This document shows positions 10,855-21,685 of a DNA stretch of 64,000 nt, piece after piece. The first letter of the stretch is position 1; every line of letters starts with the position of its first letter. Source of the DNA: Leptodactylus fallax (taxonomy: Eukaryota; Chordata; Amphibia; Anura; Leptodactylidae); NCBI GenBank assembly GCA_947044405.1, contig CAMRHE010000169.1, positions 4,340,501 to 4,404,500 on the forward strand, read 5' to 3'. The translations under genes were made by a program, and so were the position numbers. The notes beneath the pieces were generated by a model. That model was given only the letters and a program-made list of their open reading frames with translations. It had not been told where the DNA came from and made no database searches.

Positions 10855-11290
10855 TTTTGTTGTTTGCCTCCCATAAAAATTGCAATAAAAAGTGATCAAA
10901 GCAATAGGCATTCCGCAAATTAGTATAAATAAAAAGTATATCTGACCTTTCAAAAAAAAGCCTTATGCATCCCCATACACAGAAATATATATATATATAT
11001 ATAAAAAGTTATGGGTGTCAGAATATAGAATTCAGAAATGTTTTTGCAAAAATTTAGATTTCTTTTTAAAACTTTAAAAAACTATATAAATTTGGTACCT
11101 CTGTATATGTACTGGGTTATAGAATACAGGTAACATGTCATTTTGGCTGTACAGTGAATGCCGTAAAAACGAGGCCTGTAAGAAAGCTGCACAAACAGTT
11201 TTTCTCCAATTCCATCCCATTCTGATTTTTTCCAGCTTCACATTGTATGGAATATTAAATGGTACCTCTACAAAGTAAAATTTTCATCAC
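10855..11290 (-). repeat. Dispersed repeat, opposite-strand copy near 36.2-36.7 kb
   Basis: Phrases such as 'cataaaaattgcaataaaaagtgat', 'tgcatccccatacacagaaat', 'ttatgggtgtca' and 'catttaatattccata' (inverse here) are shared in inverted form with 36,190-36,720. This is an old interspersed repeat of unknown class. It contains a short (AT)n run at 10,986-11,002. No coding capacity. Confidence 0.55.
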
Positions 11291-11590
11291 ACATCACCCA
11301 GCCCTCAGGACAACCCCCCTTCCAATTTGCCCCCATGCAACCTGTTGTTGAAAATTTGAATCCCAGTCCTGAACGTGACGTCAGCAACATAGGAAAGAGG
11401 TCATAATATTTGGGAACACTACAGCCTCTTCAAAAAGCTGAACAGCAGGGGTCCTTGATGTCAGATTCCCACCGATCCAATATTAATGAACTACCAATAT
11501 TTTAGGCCCAAAAAAAACCCTAAATATGACTATTATGATCCAATCTTGTCACCATGGAGAACTGATCTTCTGTTACCCCTCTAACACATA

Positions 11591-11961
11591 CAGGTGCATC
11601 TCAATAAATTAGAATATCTTTGAAACGTTCATTCATTTCAGTGATTCAGTAATACAATTCATAATCAGCTTCTTCCATGATGGTGTGTCCTACTGAACCA
11701 GACTGAGGGACCATTTAAAGGCTCAGGAAACCTTGGCAGGTGACACACTGAATTTACAATACTGAACTTTTTTTTTACAATATTCTAATTTTCTTAGATT
11801 TGGGTTTTCATTACCTGTAATCTATAATCAACATTTACAGAAATAAAACACTTGAAATAGAACTGTTCGTAAAGAATCTAGAAAATATAGGTCACTTTTT
11901 AATTGAATTACTGAAAGAAATAAGCTTTTCAAAGATATTCTAATTTATTGAGATGCACCTG
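11591..11961. mobile_element. Mariner-type miniature element, 371 bp, complete
   Basis: TA dinucleotides flank both ends (11,589-11,590 and 11,962-11,963). The terminal sequence caggtgcatctcaataaat at the left is matched by its inverse at the right, extending into 'tagaatatctttgaaa'. It encodes no protein and would depend on a mariner transposase supplied in trans. A broken half-copy is at 3910-4033. Confidence 0.87.
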
Positions 11962-12140
11962 TACTTCAGAATCTTAGTGGTCCATCTCCATTTGTATGGA
12001 ATTTGATCCATGTACAATATTGTACAGTTCTTGTATTGTACAGTTTCTGCAATTTTGATAGACTGACTTGGAGTTCCTCCACATTCACTTATTGCAAATC
12101 AATGGTCACCATTTATATTACTGCTTCGTGTGGTAAAAAG

Positions 12141-12528
12141 TTAAAGGGGTTGTTAAGGCTAAATAATATTATTAATATATTATAATTAGGCGGGGGGAGG
12201 TGAAAAAAAAAATTAAAAAAAAAACACTCACCTGTCCCCGATGCTCTGGTGTCCTCCCAATGCGGTTCGGTCCTGCAGTTTGGCTGCCTTCTTGCTGTAG
12301 AATTTCTTGCCGGCTGTGAAATCCCGGTTCCCTTCTTGAGGCCGCTGATTGGCCTGAGCTGTCACATGCAGCGGGTACTTCCACGGGAAGACAACAACTG
12401 AGCTGCAGGACCGGACCGCATAGGGAGACACCGGAGCACAAGGTACAGGAAGTATGGTTTTCTATTATTTTTTTCACCTCTCCCAGCCTAATTAATAAAT
12501 AAAATTTTAGCCTGAACAACCCCTTTAA
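12141..12528. mobile_element. TTAA-type miniature element, 388 bp, complete
   Basis: It starts ttaaaggggttgttaaggct and ends with the inverse, agcctgaacaacccctttaa; the TTAA at each end is the presumed target duplication. The middle has a GC-rich core flanked by A-rich 'gggaggtgaaa' boundaries, shared with elements at 27,771-28,115 and 52,340-52,772. Short frames across it are chance. Confidence 0.8.
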
Positions 12529-13158
12529 GTCTTCAGGCAACAGTTGGTGAATAGCTGTACAAAGGGGTACTCTCAATGTACTGTGCTGTGGTCTGGTTTG
12601 AAAGTGCCATTAAAAGGAGTTAACTCCAATCTATTATGTCGGCATTTACCACCTAAATCATATTTATGTAATGGTACTGTACATGACCAGGGTATTGCCA
12701 AGTCGCCCGCTCTTCTCTATTTTCTTTACCTAAAATAAATACTCGACACCGATGTTGGATTAAATTGGGCACAGCAGCCAGTTTATTAAATAAAATAATT
12801 TAACCATTTAAATGCCACAACAAATATTCCCCAAAACACAGTAAATAACCCGACCCGACGACGGAGGACCTCGAGGCCCCAAAACCCAAAATGTTAACCC
12901 CATACTTCCTGAGCACCAGCTGTTACCCCTAGCCGTTCCACACCAGCTCAGGGGCACCTATTTAAATAAATCTGCTCGGTGCTCTATTTCCTAAGGCCAT
13001 AAAGCCCTTAATACCCTTTAACCCTACCGGAGCCATCCAGCCACAGTCCAAATGGTCTGGGGAGTCCAGCCCCTACCGCGGGGCCCTCCCCACCACGACC
13101 ATTTCCGATATCCCAGCCTCGAGGACCCCCACCGCCACAACGCCCACCGATGACCTCC

Positions 13159-13731
13159 TTATCGGCGGGCGTCCCGCCACACCCCTAGAGCCGTCTCAAT
13201 GCCCTGCTGCAATCCCAGGCACCACATGTCAATACCCACGGCGTTCAAATGAACCCCGTCCCTTCTCCAAAATGCACCCTCCCCCGATTCCAATTCACTA
13301 TGGCGCACTGAGACCGCTCCATTCCGTGCCATAAACCTCCCAGTTGCCCTATTCACCTTAATCCGGGCTTTGTTCACACGTTCCACCGACCGGGCCGCCC
13401 TCCACACTTTCCTTGGCACAATATCCGACCATACTGTTACCAATCCCGGAAACATCTCCCAGAGCCGCAATAAGTCGAATTTGATATCGTTAATCAGCTC
13501 CCGAAAAGGGCAGACCCCCAAATCGTTACCTCCAACATGCAGTACCAGTATGTCTGGAGATCTATCCAGCCTCACGAAGCGATGAAACTCCGCGAGCACC
13601 CTGCCCCACACCATCCCCCTTAAGCCTAACCAGCGCAACCGCACCTCCCCTCGCGCAAAACCCAACTGCCTACCGTCTGGTCGCACCGCCACCCGCACTG
13701 CGCCCCAGAACACAAAGGAATGGCCCATCAA
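13159..13731 (-). CDS. SGNH/GDSL-type hydrolase of Ngaro-like element (190 aa)
   Basis: The predicted protein carries the signature blocks of SGNH esterases/lipases. Block I is 'GHSFVFWG' near the N-terminus, with the nucleophilic Ser. Block III is 'HVGGNDLG', with the oxyanion-hole Asn. Block V is 'DGVHLNAVG' near the C-terminus, with the catalytic Asp and His. All four named residues are intact. This family hydrolyses ester bonds of small molecules or lipids; its role in retrotransposons is not established. It begins ATG-ATG-GGC at the start of block I, so any upstream domain would have to come from splicing (candidate acceptor at 13,755). It is the only frame of the element open throughout. 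No signal peptide or membrane segment is evident. Confidence 0.8.
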   Translation of the reverse strand: MMGHSFVFWGAVRVAVRPDGRQLGFARGEVRLRWLGLRGMVWGRVLAEFHRFVRLDRSPDILVLHVGGNDLGVCPFRELINDIKFDLLRLWEMFPGLVTVWSDIVPRKVWRAARSVERVNKARIKVNRATGRFMARNGAVSVRHSELESGEGAFWRRDGVHLNAVGIDMWCLGLQQGIETALGVWRDARR

Positions 13732-13754
13732 TCAAACCAAGCACGGCTCAGCAC

Positions 13755-13845
13755 CTGTAAAACATCAAAAGCAACATAACAATAACAGGCCCCAGGCACT
13801 AACACACCCGCTCGAACAAAAACCCCCTCTTCCTAACACACCTAC
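13755..13845 (-). other. Candidate spliceosomal intron (91 nt) upstream of the hydrolase
   Basis: On the minus strand, the donor CCGCAG|GTAGGT (intron starts at 13,845) is followed by a T-rich tract 'gcttttgatgttttacag' ending at 13,755, directly before the hydrolase leader. The recombinase stop lies upstream of the donor, so splicing here would shape a leader, not join the two proteins, unless a different donor is used. Prediction only. Confidence 0.35.
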
Positions 13846-13880
13846 CTGCGGACCTCCCCCGATACAAAATGTGTTTTTGT

Positions 13881-14848
13881 TCAGACCAGCCCCCTCAAAC
13901 GGACATATGACCTAAAACGCACTGATTCCCATCGGCCGATGCGCTGAATTACGTCCTCCCCCAAACCCCTCCGGGCCGCCTCCGTAGCTGCCCCAATACG
14001 GAAGGAGTGACCACTAAAATACTCCTCCCCCAAACCCAGATAACACAAACATCGCCGAAAAACTCCCAAGAATTGAAACCTGGACAAAAACGACCCATCC
14101 TCATGGACCAGGAGGGGGCCTGTCGCCCGACCCCTGTCCGAACAATAAGACCTCAAGCAACTAACAGGACACATCAAGCACCCTGGCACCGCAAACAGCC
14201 GCACCGCACACCCCCGGCCTTCCTGGTCCGTCTTCGAACGCCTTAACCTAAACTCCACCCTGTCCTCGTACAGGTCACATCCTCCCAAAACACACCCCCG
14301 GACGAGTCCGGGATCCACTCACCAATTCCCCCCAACCGCAAGGCTCCAAAAAAGGCGAGCGAAAACGCCGCCCTGAACAGCAAGACCTCCCACGGGCTCG
14401 CCCCCACCGTCCCCAAAGCGGAGCCCAAGTCCAGCAGTATGGAAAAGGACACCGGTCTGCGCGTGTCCTTCGCCGCCTTGAAACGGCGCCAACCTTTTAC
14501 CGCCTGCCGCACCAGAAATGACTTCGTAAAGTCCGGCATCCCCCTACTCTTAAACCCGAAGGTTAAACCCGCTAAACACGTATTCAACCTAGAAACTGTC
14601 CACCCCGACTCCTTACAATGCCCCACGAATAATAATAACGGCATCTCGAAATCCTCTGTCTCCACCCCCAAAGAACCCAACCACTGCTCCCACTGTTCCC
14701 AGGCTTTCGTATAGGCCGCCCATGTACCGTCCACCAAAGATGCCCGAATCAAACACTCCGCCGCCCGACCGGCACGGTCCACAACTCCGTCGGCCACCGC
14801 GTGCTGTTCTCGTCTGCCTCCGGCACCAACCTCCTGAAACGATCCCAC
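13881..14848 (-). pseudogene. Tyrosine recombinase of Ngaro-like element (frame-broken)
   Basis: This enzyme would integrate the circular cDNA by site-specific recombination in place of an integrase. The N-terminal half (14,848-14,243) has a SAM-like core-binding region ('WAAYTKAWEQWEQWLG') and 'FFGALRLGG', the likely first catalytic Arg block. The C-terminal half (14,318-13,881, another frame) has 'RRSKTDQ' (the beta-hairpin Lys), 'HSFRIGAATEAA' (the HxxR block) and 'GRWESVRFRSYVR', whose Tyr is the expected nucleophile. All R-K-H-R-Y positions are therefore present, but a frame change near 14,318-14,335 separates them, beside a G-run. A TGA precedes the second half in its own frame. Inactive as written unless the break is a sequence error. 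Confidence 0.82.
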
Positions 14849-16218
14849 TGCAAACGAGAGAGGGCGTCAGCCACATCATTCTGCACCCCTGGGACATGGA
14901 CCGCTACAATCCAAACATTCAACCTCAAACATTCCAACACCAATCGCTGCAAAACCCGAACCACCGGCGGCGACGCAGCGGACAACTGATTTATCGCCTG
15001 CACCACCCCCAAGTTGTCGCAATGAAAGCGAATCTTCTTATTACGGAAAATTTCCCCCCACACTACCACCGACACCAGAATAGGAAATAATTCTAACAAA
15101 GCCAGGTTCCTGACCAGCCCCCCCCGAAACCCACTCGTCCGGCCAAGAACCTACGCACCAACTACCCTTAAAATATGCCCCAAACCCTACGCTCCCGGCC
15201 GCGTCCGTAAAAAGATCCCATTCCCCTGCTACCACTCCCTCCTCCATCCACAGTGACCGCCCATTATATTGTTCTAAAAACGAATCCCAAACCCGCAAAT
15301 CTTCTCTCAACTCCCACCCCAACCGGATAAAATGCGCGGGAACGGACACACCAGCCGTTGCCGCTGCCAACCGTCGAGAAAACACCTTCCCCATTGGTAT
15401 AATCCGGCACGCGAAGTTCAATTTGCCTAAAAGAGACTGCAATTCCCTTAATCGCAGCTTTTTTAGCCGACATGCCCTCTGAACCTCCGTCCGCAACCCA
15501 CATAACTTATCCTCTGGAAGATGACACTCCATACGGACCGTGTCAATGGTAATACCCAAAAAACTGAGAACCGTCGCCGGACCCTCAGTTTTTTCACGCG
15601 CTAGTGGCACCCCAAAATCTGCCGCCACCCGTTCCACCGAATGCAGCAAGACCGAGCAAACGGAGGAATCCCCCGGACCAATGCAAAGAAAGTCATCCAA
15701 GTAGTGAATGACCGAGGCCCACCCAGAAACGTCCCGGATGACCCATTCCAAAAACGAACTAAACTTTTCAAAATAGGAACACGACAATGAACAGCCCATT
15801 GGCAAGCAACAGTCGACAAAAAACCCGCCCCCCCCAAAAAACAACCCAACAAGTGCTGACTATCTGGATGCACCGGCAGCAGCCTAAATGCTGCCTCGAT
15901 GTCAGTCTTCGCCAACAACGCCCCCCGGCCAAAACGCCGGACCCAGAAAATCGCCGCATCAAATGAAGTATACTCCACCGAACACAACTCGGGGTCGATC
16001 CCGTCATTAACAGACGCCCCCTTTGGGAATGACAGATGGTGAATAAGCCGAAACTTATTCGGCTCCTTCTTTGGGACCACCCCTAAAGGAGATACCCGCA
16101 AGTTCGGCAAGGGAGGCTCCGGAAATGGTCCCAACATGCGCCCCAGGTCCACCTCCTTCCTCAGCTTGTCTGAGACCACCTCCGGATGCTCCCGTGCCGA
16201 CCTCAAATTCCTAACCAC
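14749..16218 (-). pseudogene. Reverse transcriptase/RNase H of Ngaro-like element (frame-broken)
   Basis: The RT N-terminal part (16,218 to about 15,830) shows 'PNKFRLIHHLSFPKG', 'SVNDGI' and 'AKTDIEAAFRLLPVHP', with the first catalytic Asp. The palm continues in another frame (15,844-15,041) with 'LPMGCSLSC' and the YLDD active site ('HYLDDFLCIG', coding near 15,690-15,703). RNase H follows: 'LFTDAAGSVGFGAYF' with the first acidic residue, then, in a third stretch (15,099-14,749), 'FHCDNLGVVQAIN' and 'HVPGVQNDVADALSR'. Frame changes coincide with eight-base G runs (plus-strand C runs) near 15,829 and 15,118-15,125. Order and motifs match DIRS/Ngaro pol. It passes into the recombinase with another frame change at about 14,800. 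Confidence 0.85.
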
Positions 16219-16234
16219 CCCTGAAACCGCCGCC

Positions 16235-17979
16235 TCAACAATCGGTATCCGAAAACCCGACTCGAACCCCCTCCGACAACAAGGCCGCCGCCTCCCTATC
16301 TGGGTACCTATTTAGAAATGGCGCCATCCTTTCCAGCCGCACCGGAGTCGCCCCCCTTCCCAGCCCCATCTGAACCCTTCTGCTTGGAGCGGAAGCACCG
16401 GTTGGCTCCATGGGTGCCCCCACAAGAGGAGCACTCATGCTTAAACTTACACTTGGAGCCGAACTTACACCCCCCTTCATTAAATGAGAAACAGAGTCCC
16501 TTCTGTGCGGCGACCGAGCGCCCCGAAGACTCGGGGCCCCGGTCCCCCCTGGAAAGGACAGCCCCGCCCTCGCTTGCGCCATAATCCTCAGCCATAACCC
16601 AATGTCTTTATGGTCCCAGCGAATGCTGGACCGAACCGCTTTCCGCTGACGAAATTGTTCGTCATACCGGAGCCATGCCTGCCCCCCATACGTCCTATGC
16701 GCCTCCCCTATTGCGTCCAAATAACAGAAAAGCGCCGAACAATTTTCCGGCGCCTTCTCCCCTATGACACTTGCCATTATGGCGAACGCTTGCAGCCAAT
16801 TAGCAAACGTCCGAGGAATAAGGCGGTACCGCCTCTTCTCCTCCTCCTCCTTCTTTTCTTCCTTCCTAGGCTTGTCCAAATTAAAGCGCTCCAAAGGCAA
16901 AAGCGAAAATATATCAACATATTCGCCTTTCCAAATGCGCTCCCTCACCTCCTGCTTCAAGTGAGCCCCTAAAGGCCCCTCAAAGCAGACATATACTTCC
17001 CCCTTCGCCGCATCGTCTAACCGCGGCGCGTCCCCTTTGTCCTCACTCTGCGTTTGCACCGACACAGACACCCCCGACGCAGAGGAAGCCCCCCCTAGCG
17101 ATACCGCCGGTGAACTTCCCGTCCCCCACACCATCGCTGGGGACGACGACGTCCCCCCGCCGCTACCCGCTACCCGCACCATTTCCGCCAACACCCCCAT
17201 AAAGGCTAACATACCCCTGTTTAGCTCCTCGCGGTTCCCCTCTAAACCCCTCCCCCCTGAAACCGCTAACAAGGGCCCTGTTACAGTAGATGAACGCTCA
17301 CCTGGGCGCTGTGAACCCAGCGGCCGCTGAATCCTGGTCCTGTCGTCCTGTAGCCGTCTCACTGGGGCCCACCTCGCCGCTATCCACGTCGGGCCTCCTG
17401 GACAAGGCCTCCGCGAAGCTCTGATTCCCCAGCGCCCGCGCTGTGGGCGCCATCTTGGGCTGATGTTGCGCTAGGCCCAGCCTGCTGCTCTGCCGCTGAA
17501 GGTGCCAGCCCCGCTTCTCCCCCGCGCACAGGGGCTGCACCGGAGATCCTCCTGCGCACCACAGGCCGAGCCGGAGTCACCGCCGCCGCCGGAAGGCCCA
17601 CCGCTTCCAATCCCGACTCCAACGAGGTCAGTGATGCAGGAAGGGCGACTCCCCTCCCCCGCTGCGGGTCCCGCCGTGGCCGCAGATTCCTCCCGGCCCG
17701 GGACTGCCGCTCAGCAGCGCGCCGAGCGGTGCCCTGGACCAGAGGGTCCCGTGAGGGGCTCCTAATTCGGCGCCGGACCCGAGGGGTCTCCTCGGGGCTG
17801 AGGCGCGCCGGAGGCCTGGTCCTCCGCGGCCGTCTTCCAGAAGGAGAGGGGCGGCTAGCCGACTCTCCAGACCCCTGTATCAATCCCTGCAGCTGGGATT
17901 GCAGCCATTGCGGCCCCCTACGATCCGCTTCAGCCCTGAGCTGGGCCAGCATATCTTCAACCTCAGACATCCTGGGCAA
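16235..17979 (-). pseudogene. Gag-like ORF1 of Ngaro-like element (frame-broken)
   Basis: Three overlapping frames make up a gag-like protein. The N-terminus (17,979-17,380) begins MPRMSEVEDMLAQLRAE and is Arg/Pro/Ser-rich. The central part (17,362-16,235) contains 'GPLGAHLKQEVRERIWKGEY' and an 'FANWLQAFAIM' helical segment, typical of DIRS/Ngaro ORF1. The C-terminal part (16,595-16,308) has a C-x7-C-x5-C-x3-H cluster ('CFSFNEGGCKFGSKCKFKH') followed by 'CSSCGGTHGANRC' (C-x2-C-x3-H-x4-C), likely RNA-binding. Frame changes lie near 17,370 and 16,490-16,600. It would package element RNA. Broken as written. Confidence 0.72.
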
Positions 17980-18120
17980 GCAAGAAAACCGCAGAGGTGT
18001 GTTGGCTTCACTTACTCCCTGCTTTCTCTAAAGTGGCGGGAATCTTCCCGCCTTCACTTTAAATACTCCCTCCCCCAACCCCCCCTTTCCCAGTTCCCTC
18101 CCCTACGCTTCCTCTAAATG

Positions 18121-19223
18121 GCCAACTTAACCCTTTCCTGTACCCTCAGCTTATGCTCCTGGCTAAACTCCTGTCATGCAGGCCTCCCCTTCCATCCTTC
18201 GTCCTCAGTCCGGCCTCACTTGATGGTGCCTCAGGACTTTGTTCCATTATGTCAGAGTGTGCCAAGGATTTCAGTGTGACAGCACAGATAAAGTCAAACT
18301 CCTTCAAATCTATTCATAATTAATAAAATGGTAATCTAAAATGCCAAGGATGTTAATTCTGGTCTCTCCAGTGCAAGCATCTAAGATCTTCTATACACTA
18401 TACTGTAGGTCTTTACCACAAAATAAAATGTCCTTCTCTGACATCACTTATTGTTCTGCAGCTGTTGGATGAAGCTGCACCACACAGACATCCTCCTTGC
18501 CTAGTCCCTGCAAAGAATTACCTGAAAGGATATAGAGAGCTGTTTTTCACTTGTGAAAAATATAAAAAATATAAACACATTAGGTATCCCCACATCCAAA
18601 TATGCCCAAACTATTAAAATCTAAAAATATTTTGTCCTAGATGGTGAGCAGATTTACAGTGCATTCTGAAAATAAATGGTACCATTAGGAAGTTTGATTT
18701 GTCTTGCAAAGAATAAGCTTTGATTTGGCTCATTTAATTGAAGAATAAAAAAGTTATAGTATTTGGAAGGAGGAGAGTACAAGCGAAAACACAAAAATGG
18801 AAAATCACTGTGTCCTCAAGAGGTTAAACTGATGATCAGCATGGATTTTTGGGAGTCAGACCCAAACCGATATGATATTGACCATAGAGGCTGTGGTTCT
18901 GAGTCCATTTCAGCCTGAGGGTATGTTCACACAGAGGAATCTGCCAGGGATTTGAGCGCCGATTCTATCCCCGAATCTGTGGCAGATTCCCCCCCGAATC
19001 AGCGTCTTGATCGATCTTGCTGCGGATACAACGAATGATTCAGCCCTGCCAATTAGACCAATTCATCCGTGATGGAATGCTGATGCAGGGGAATGCGGCA
19101 GCGGAAAAAAAAAAAAAAAAAAAAAAAAAAGGGGGAATTTCTGTGAACCTGTCCTGTGAACCTAGCCTTAGTGTTTTTGTATACTCATATGCAGTTTGCC
19201 TTCTGTGTGATAGAAGACAATAC
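18121..19223. other. No gene; old repeat pieces
   Basis: AT-rich DNA. A repeat with ends 'gagggtatgttcacac' (about 18,915) and 'gtgaacctagcctta' (about 19,155) contains Glu/Ser-like GA-rich words and a poly(A) run (19,107-19,130). The rest holds nothing recognisable. Confidence 0.45.
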
Positions 19224-19225
19224 TA

Positions 19226-20858
19226 CAGTGCCTTGCGAAAGTATTTGGCCCCCTTGAACTTTTCAACCTTTTGCCGCATTTCAGGATTCAAACATAAAGA
19301 TATAAAATTTTAATTTTTTGGTGAAGAATCAACAACAAGCGGGACACAATTGTGAAGTGGAACAAAATTTATTGGTTATTTTAAACTTTTGTAAAAAAAT
19401 AAAAAAAACTGAAAAGTGGGGCGTGCAAAATTATTCGGCCCCTTTACTTTCAGTGCAGCAAACTCACTCCAGACGTTCAGTGAGGATCTCTGAATGATCC
19501 AATGTTGTCCTAAATGACTGATGATGATAAATATAATCCACCTGTGTGTAATCAAGTCTCCGTATAAATGCACCTGCTCTGTCATAGTCTCAGGGTTCTG
19601 TTTAAAGTGCAGAGAGCATCATGAAGACCAAGGAACACACCAGGCAGGTCCGTGATACTGTTGTGGAGAAGTTTAAAGCTGGATTTGGATACAAAAAGAT
19701 TTCCCAAACTTTAAACATCCCAAGGAGCACTGTGCAAGCGATCATATTGAAATGGAAGGAGCATCAGACCACTGCAAATCTACCAAGACCCGGCCGTCCC
19801 TCTAAACTTTCATCTCAAACATGGAGAAGACTGATCAGAGATTCAGCCAAGAGGCCCATGATCACTCTGGATGAACTGCAGAGATCTACAGCTGAGGTGG
19901 GAGAGTCTGTCCATAGGACAACAATCAGTCGTACACTGCACAAATCTGTCCTTTATGGAAGAGTGGCAAGAAGAAAGCCATTTCTCAAAGATATCATAAA
20001 AAGTCACAAAAAGTTTGCCACAAGCCACCTGGGAAACACACCAAACATGTGGAAGAAGGTGCTCCGGTCAGATGAAACCAAAATCGAACTTTTTGTCCAC
20101 AATGCAAAACGATATATTTGGCGTAAAAGCAACACAGCTCATCACCCTGAACACACCATCCCCACTGTCAAACATGGTGGTGGCAGCATCATGGTTTGGG
20201 CCTGCTTTTCTTCAGCAGGGACAGGGAAGATGGTTAAAATTGATGGTAAGATGGATGGAGCCAAATACAGGACCATTCTGGAAGAAAACCTGTTGGAGTT
20301 TGCAAAAGACCTGAGACTGGGAAGGAGATTTATCTTCCATCAAGACAATGATCCCAAACATAAAGCAAAATCTACAATGGATTGGTTCACAAATAAACGT
20401 ATCCAGGTGTTAGAATGGCCAAGTCAAAGTCCAGACCTGAATCCAATCGAGAACCTGTGGAAAGAGCTGAAAACTGCTGTTCACAAACGCCCTCCATCCA
20501 ACCTCACTGAGCTCGAGCTGTTTTCCAAGGAAGAATGGGCAAGAATTTCAGTTTCTCGGTGTGCAAAACTGATAGAGACATACCCCAAGCGACTTGCAGC
20601 TGTAATCGCAGCAAAAGGTGGCGCTACAAAGTATTAACTTAAGGGGGCCGAATAATTTGGCACGCCCCACTTTTCAGTTTTTTATTTTTTACAAAAGTTT
20701 AAAATATCCAGTAAATTTCGTTCCACTTCACGATTGCGTCCCACTTGTTGTTGATTCTTCACCAAAAAAATTTAAATTTTATATCCTTATGTTTGAAGCC
20801 TGAAATGTGGCAAAAGGTTGAAAAGTTCAAGGGGGCCGAATACATTCGCAAGGCACTG
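19226..20858 (+). mobile_element. Tc1 DD34E transposon, apparently intact (1,633 bp)
   Basis: TA flanks both sides (19,224-19,225 and 20,859-20,860). The termini cagtgccttgcgaaagta at the left and its inverse at the right begin inverted repeats that stay alignable for about 215 bp, reaching 'ggggcgtgcaaaattattc'. Internal copies of the binding motif near the inner ends suggest the IR/DR type of terminus. One plus-strand transposase frame fills the centre. A decayed relative with similar termini is at 28,873-31,745. Confidence 0.92.
19621..20637 (+). CDS. Tc1-type DD34E transposase (338 aa)
   Basis: Cut-and-paste transposase for the surrounding element. The N-terminus has helix-turn-helix segments ('YKKISQTLNIPRSTVQAII'), a GRP linker at 58-60 and a basic stretch. 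The catalytic domain has D151 ('RSDETK'), D242 ('HQDNDPKH') and E277 ('NPIENLW') with 34 residues between the last two, plus the Gly-rich 'KHGGGSIMVW' box. The frame is uninterrupted and of normal family length, starting at an ATG shortly after the left inverted repeat and ending TKY. The residue before 'SDET' is R where related Tc1 proteins usually have W, a possible weakening change. Activity cannot be judged from sequence alone. Confidence 0.93.
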   Translation: MKTKEHTRQVRDTVVEKFKAGFGYKKISQTLNIPRSTVQAIILKWKEHQTTANLPRPGRPSKLSSQTWRRLIRDSAKRPMITLDELQRSTAEVGESVHRTTISRTLHKSVLYGRVARRKPFLKDIIKSHKKFATSHLGNTPNMWKKVLRSDETKIELFVHNAKRYIWRKSNTAHHPEHTIPTVKHGGGSIMVWACFSSAGTGKMVKIDGKMDGAKYRTILEENLLEFAKDLRLGRRFIFHQDNDPKHKAKSTMDWFTNKRIQVLEWPSQSPDLNPIENLWKELKTAVHKRPPSNLTELELFSKEEWARISVSRCAKLIETYPKRLAAVIAAKGGATKY

Positions 20859-20860
20859 TA

Positions 20861-21683
20861 TATAACCTAAGGTCATAGCAGCTCTGATGCACAAAGTGTC
20901 ACTCTAACAAGTAAAATATAGTGAAACAGGAAAATATCACTCTGAAACATGTGTATTTTTTTTTTTTTTACAATGAAAGCTATAGACAAAGAATGGTCTG
21001 TCACTGAATTGTGTGATGGTAAAATAAGTGAATGAACTCCACAAGGTTTATATGGCATTCTTCAAAGGCAATGCTACTAGTTATTCTCATTAGAACTTAT
21101 TGACGTATGTAAATGAACCAAGGACTTGTTTTGGAGCCAGAAAGATTTTTCACAAGAGGACATGCTGACAAATACCTCATATGTTTTAATTTCCTTTCAG
21201 ATCACCAACCTGCATTGAAACAATGGGCTTTCTGGAACTGTACATTTTTAGAGAAGTAATGGCTTTTTTTTTTTTTTTTTTAAAGATACGTCAGACATTT
21301 TTTTGGCTTTTTTAAACAGGATATCTCCATTGTGGTTAAGATTCTCTAATGTTTGATTTTTGCAAGTGCTTTGCCTTCCATGCAGTGGCCAAAGTAGTTC
21401 AGGAGGCTACCTAGCAACAAATGCTCTACGCAGCAAGAAAATGATGTTTTGCAGCAGCCTCTCTTGTGGATATCCAGCAGAGTCACTGACCATATAGGGA
21501 TGAAAGGTTGGTTGCCTATGCCAAAAACACTTATTCCCTTTGTTACAAGTTAGTTAGCTGCTGGTGTATCTGCACTTTAGTAGGGCATCTAATTTTTTCA
21601 CAAGGGCCAGCAAGATAAATGCTACTTTCATCATAACAGAATTTATCTATATCAATTTCCAAATGACAAAAATCAGATTAATA
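20861..21683. other. No gene seen
   Basis: AT-rich DNA between two Tc1 elements, with T-homopolymers at about 20,953 and 21,265. No repeat ends or coding frame were recognised. Confidence 0.5.
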
Positions 21684-21685
21684 TA

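Larger units (their letters stand above)
12740..18120 (-). mobile_element. Ngaro-like tyrosine-recombinase (DIRS-order) retrotransposon
   Basis: Read on the minus strand, domains occur in the order gag with a zinc knuckle, reverse transcriptase, RNase H, tyrosine recombinase and SGNH hydrolase. There is no integrase, protease or DNA methyltransferase. The recombinase separates it from LTR elements, and the hydrolase in last position matches the vertebrate Ngaro group. GC content and codon use differ sharply from the AT-rich flanks. Outer ends are approximate: I looked for the split direct repeats expected at the termini and could not identify them by eye. All replication frames are broken. 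Confidence 0.82.

Noticed and set aside
17502..18117. Plus-strand frames opposite the Ngaro gag
   Set aside because: Shadows of a GC-rich minus-strand coding region; Pro/Ala/Arg-rich without domains.
12740..18120. LTRs or split direct repeats bounding the Ngaro-like element
   Set aside because: I compared both flanks by eye and found no convincing matching repeats, so exact ends are not claimed.
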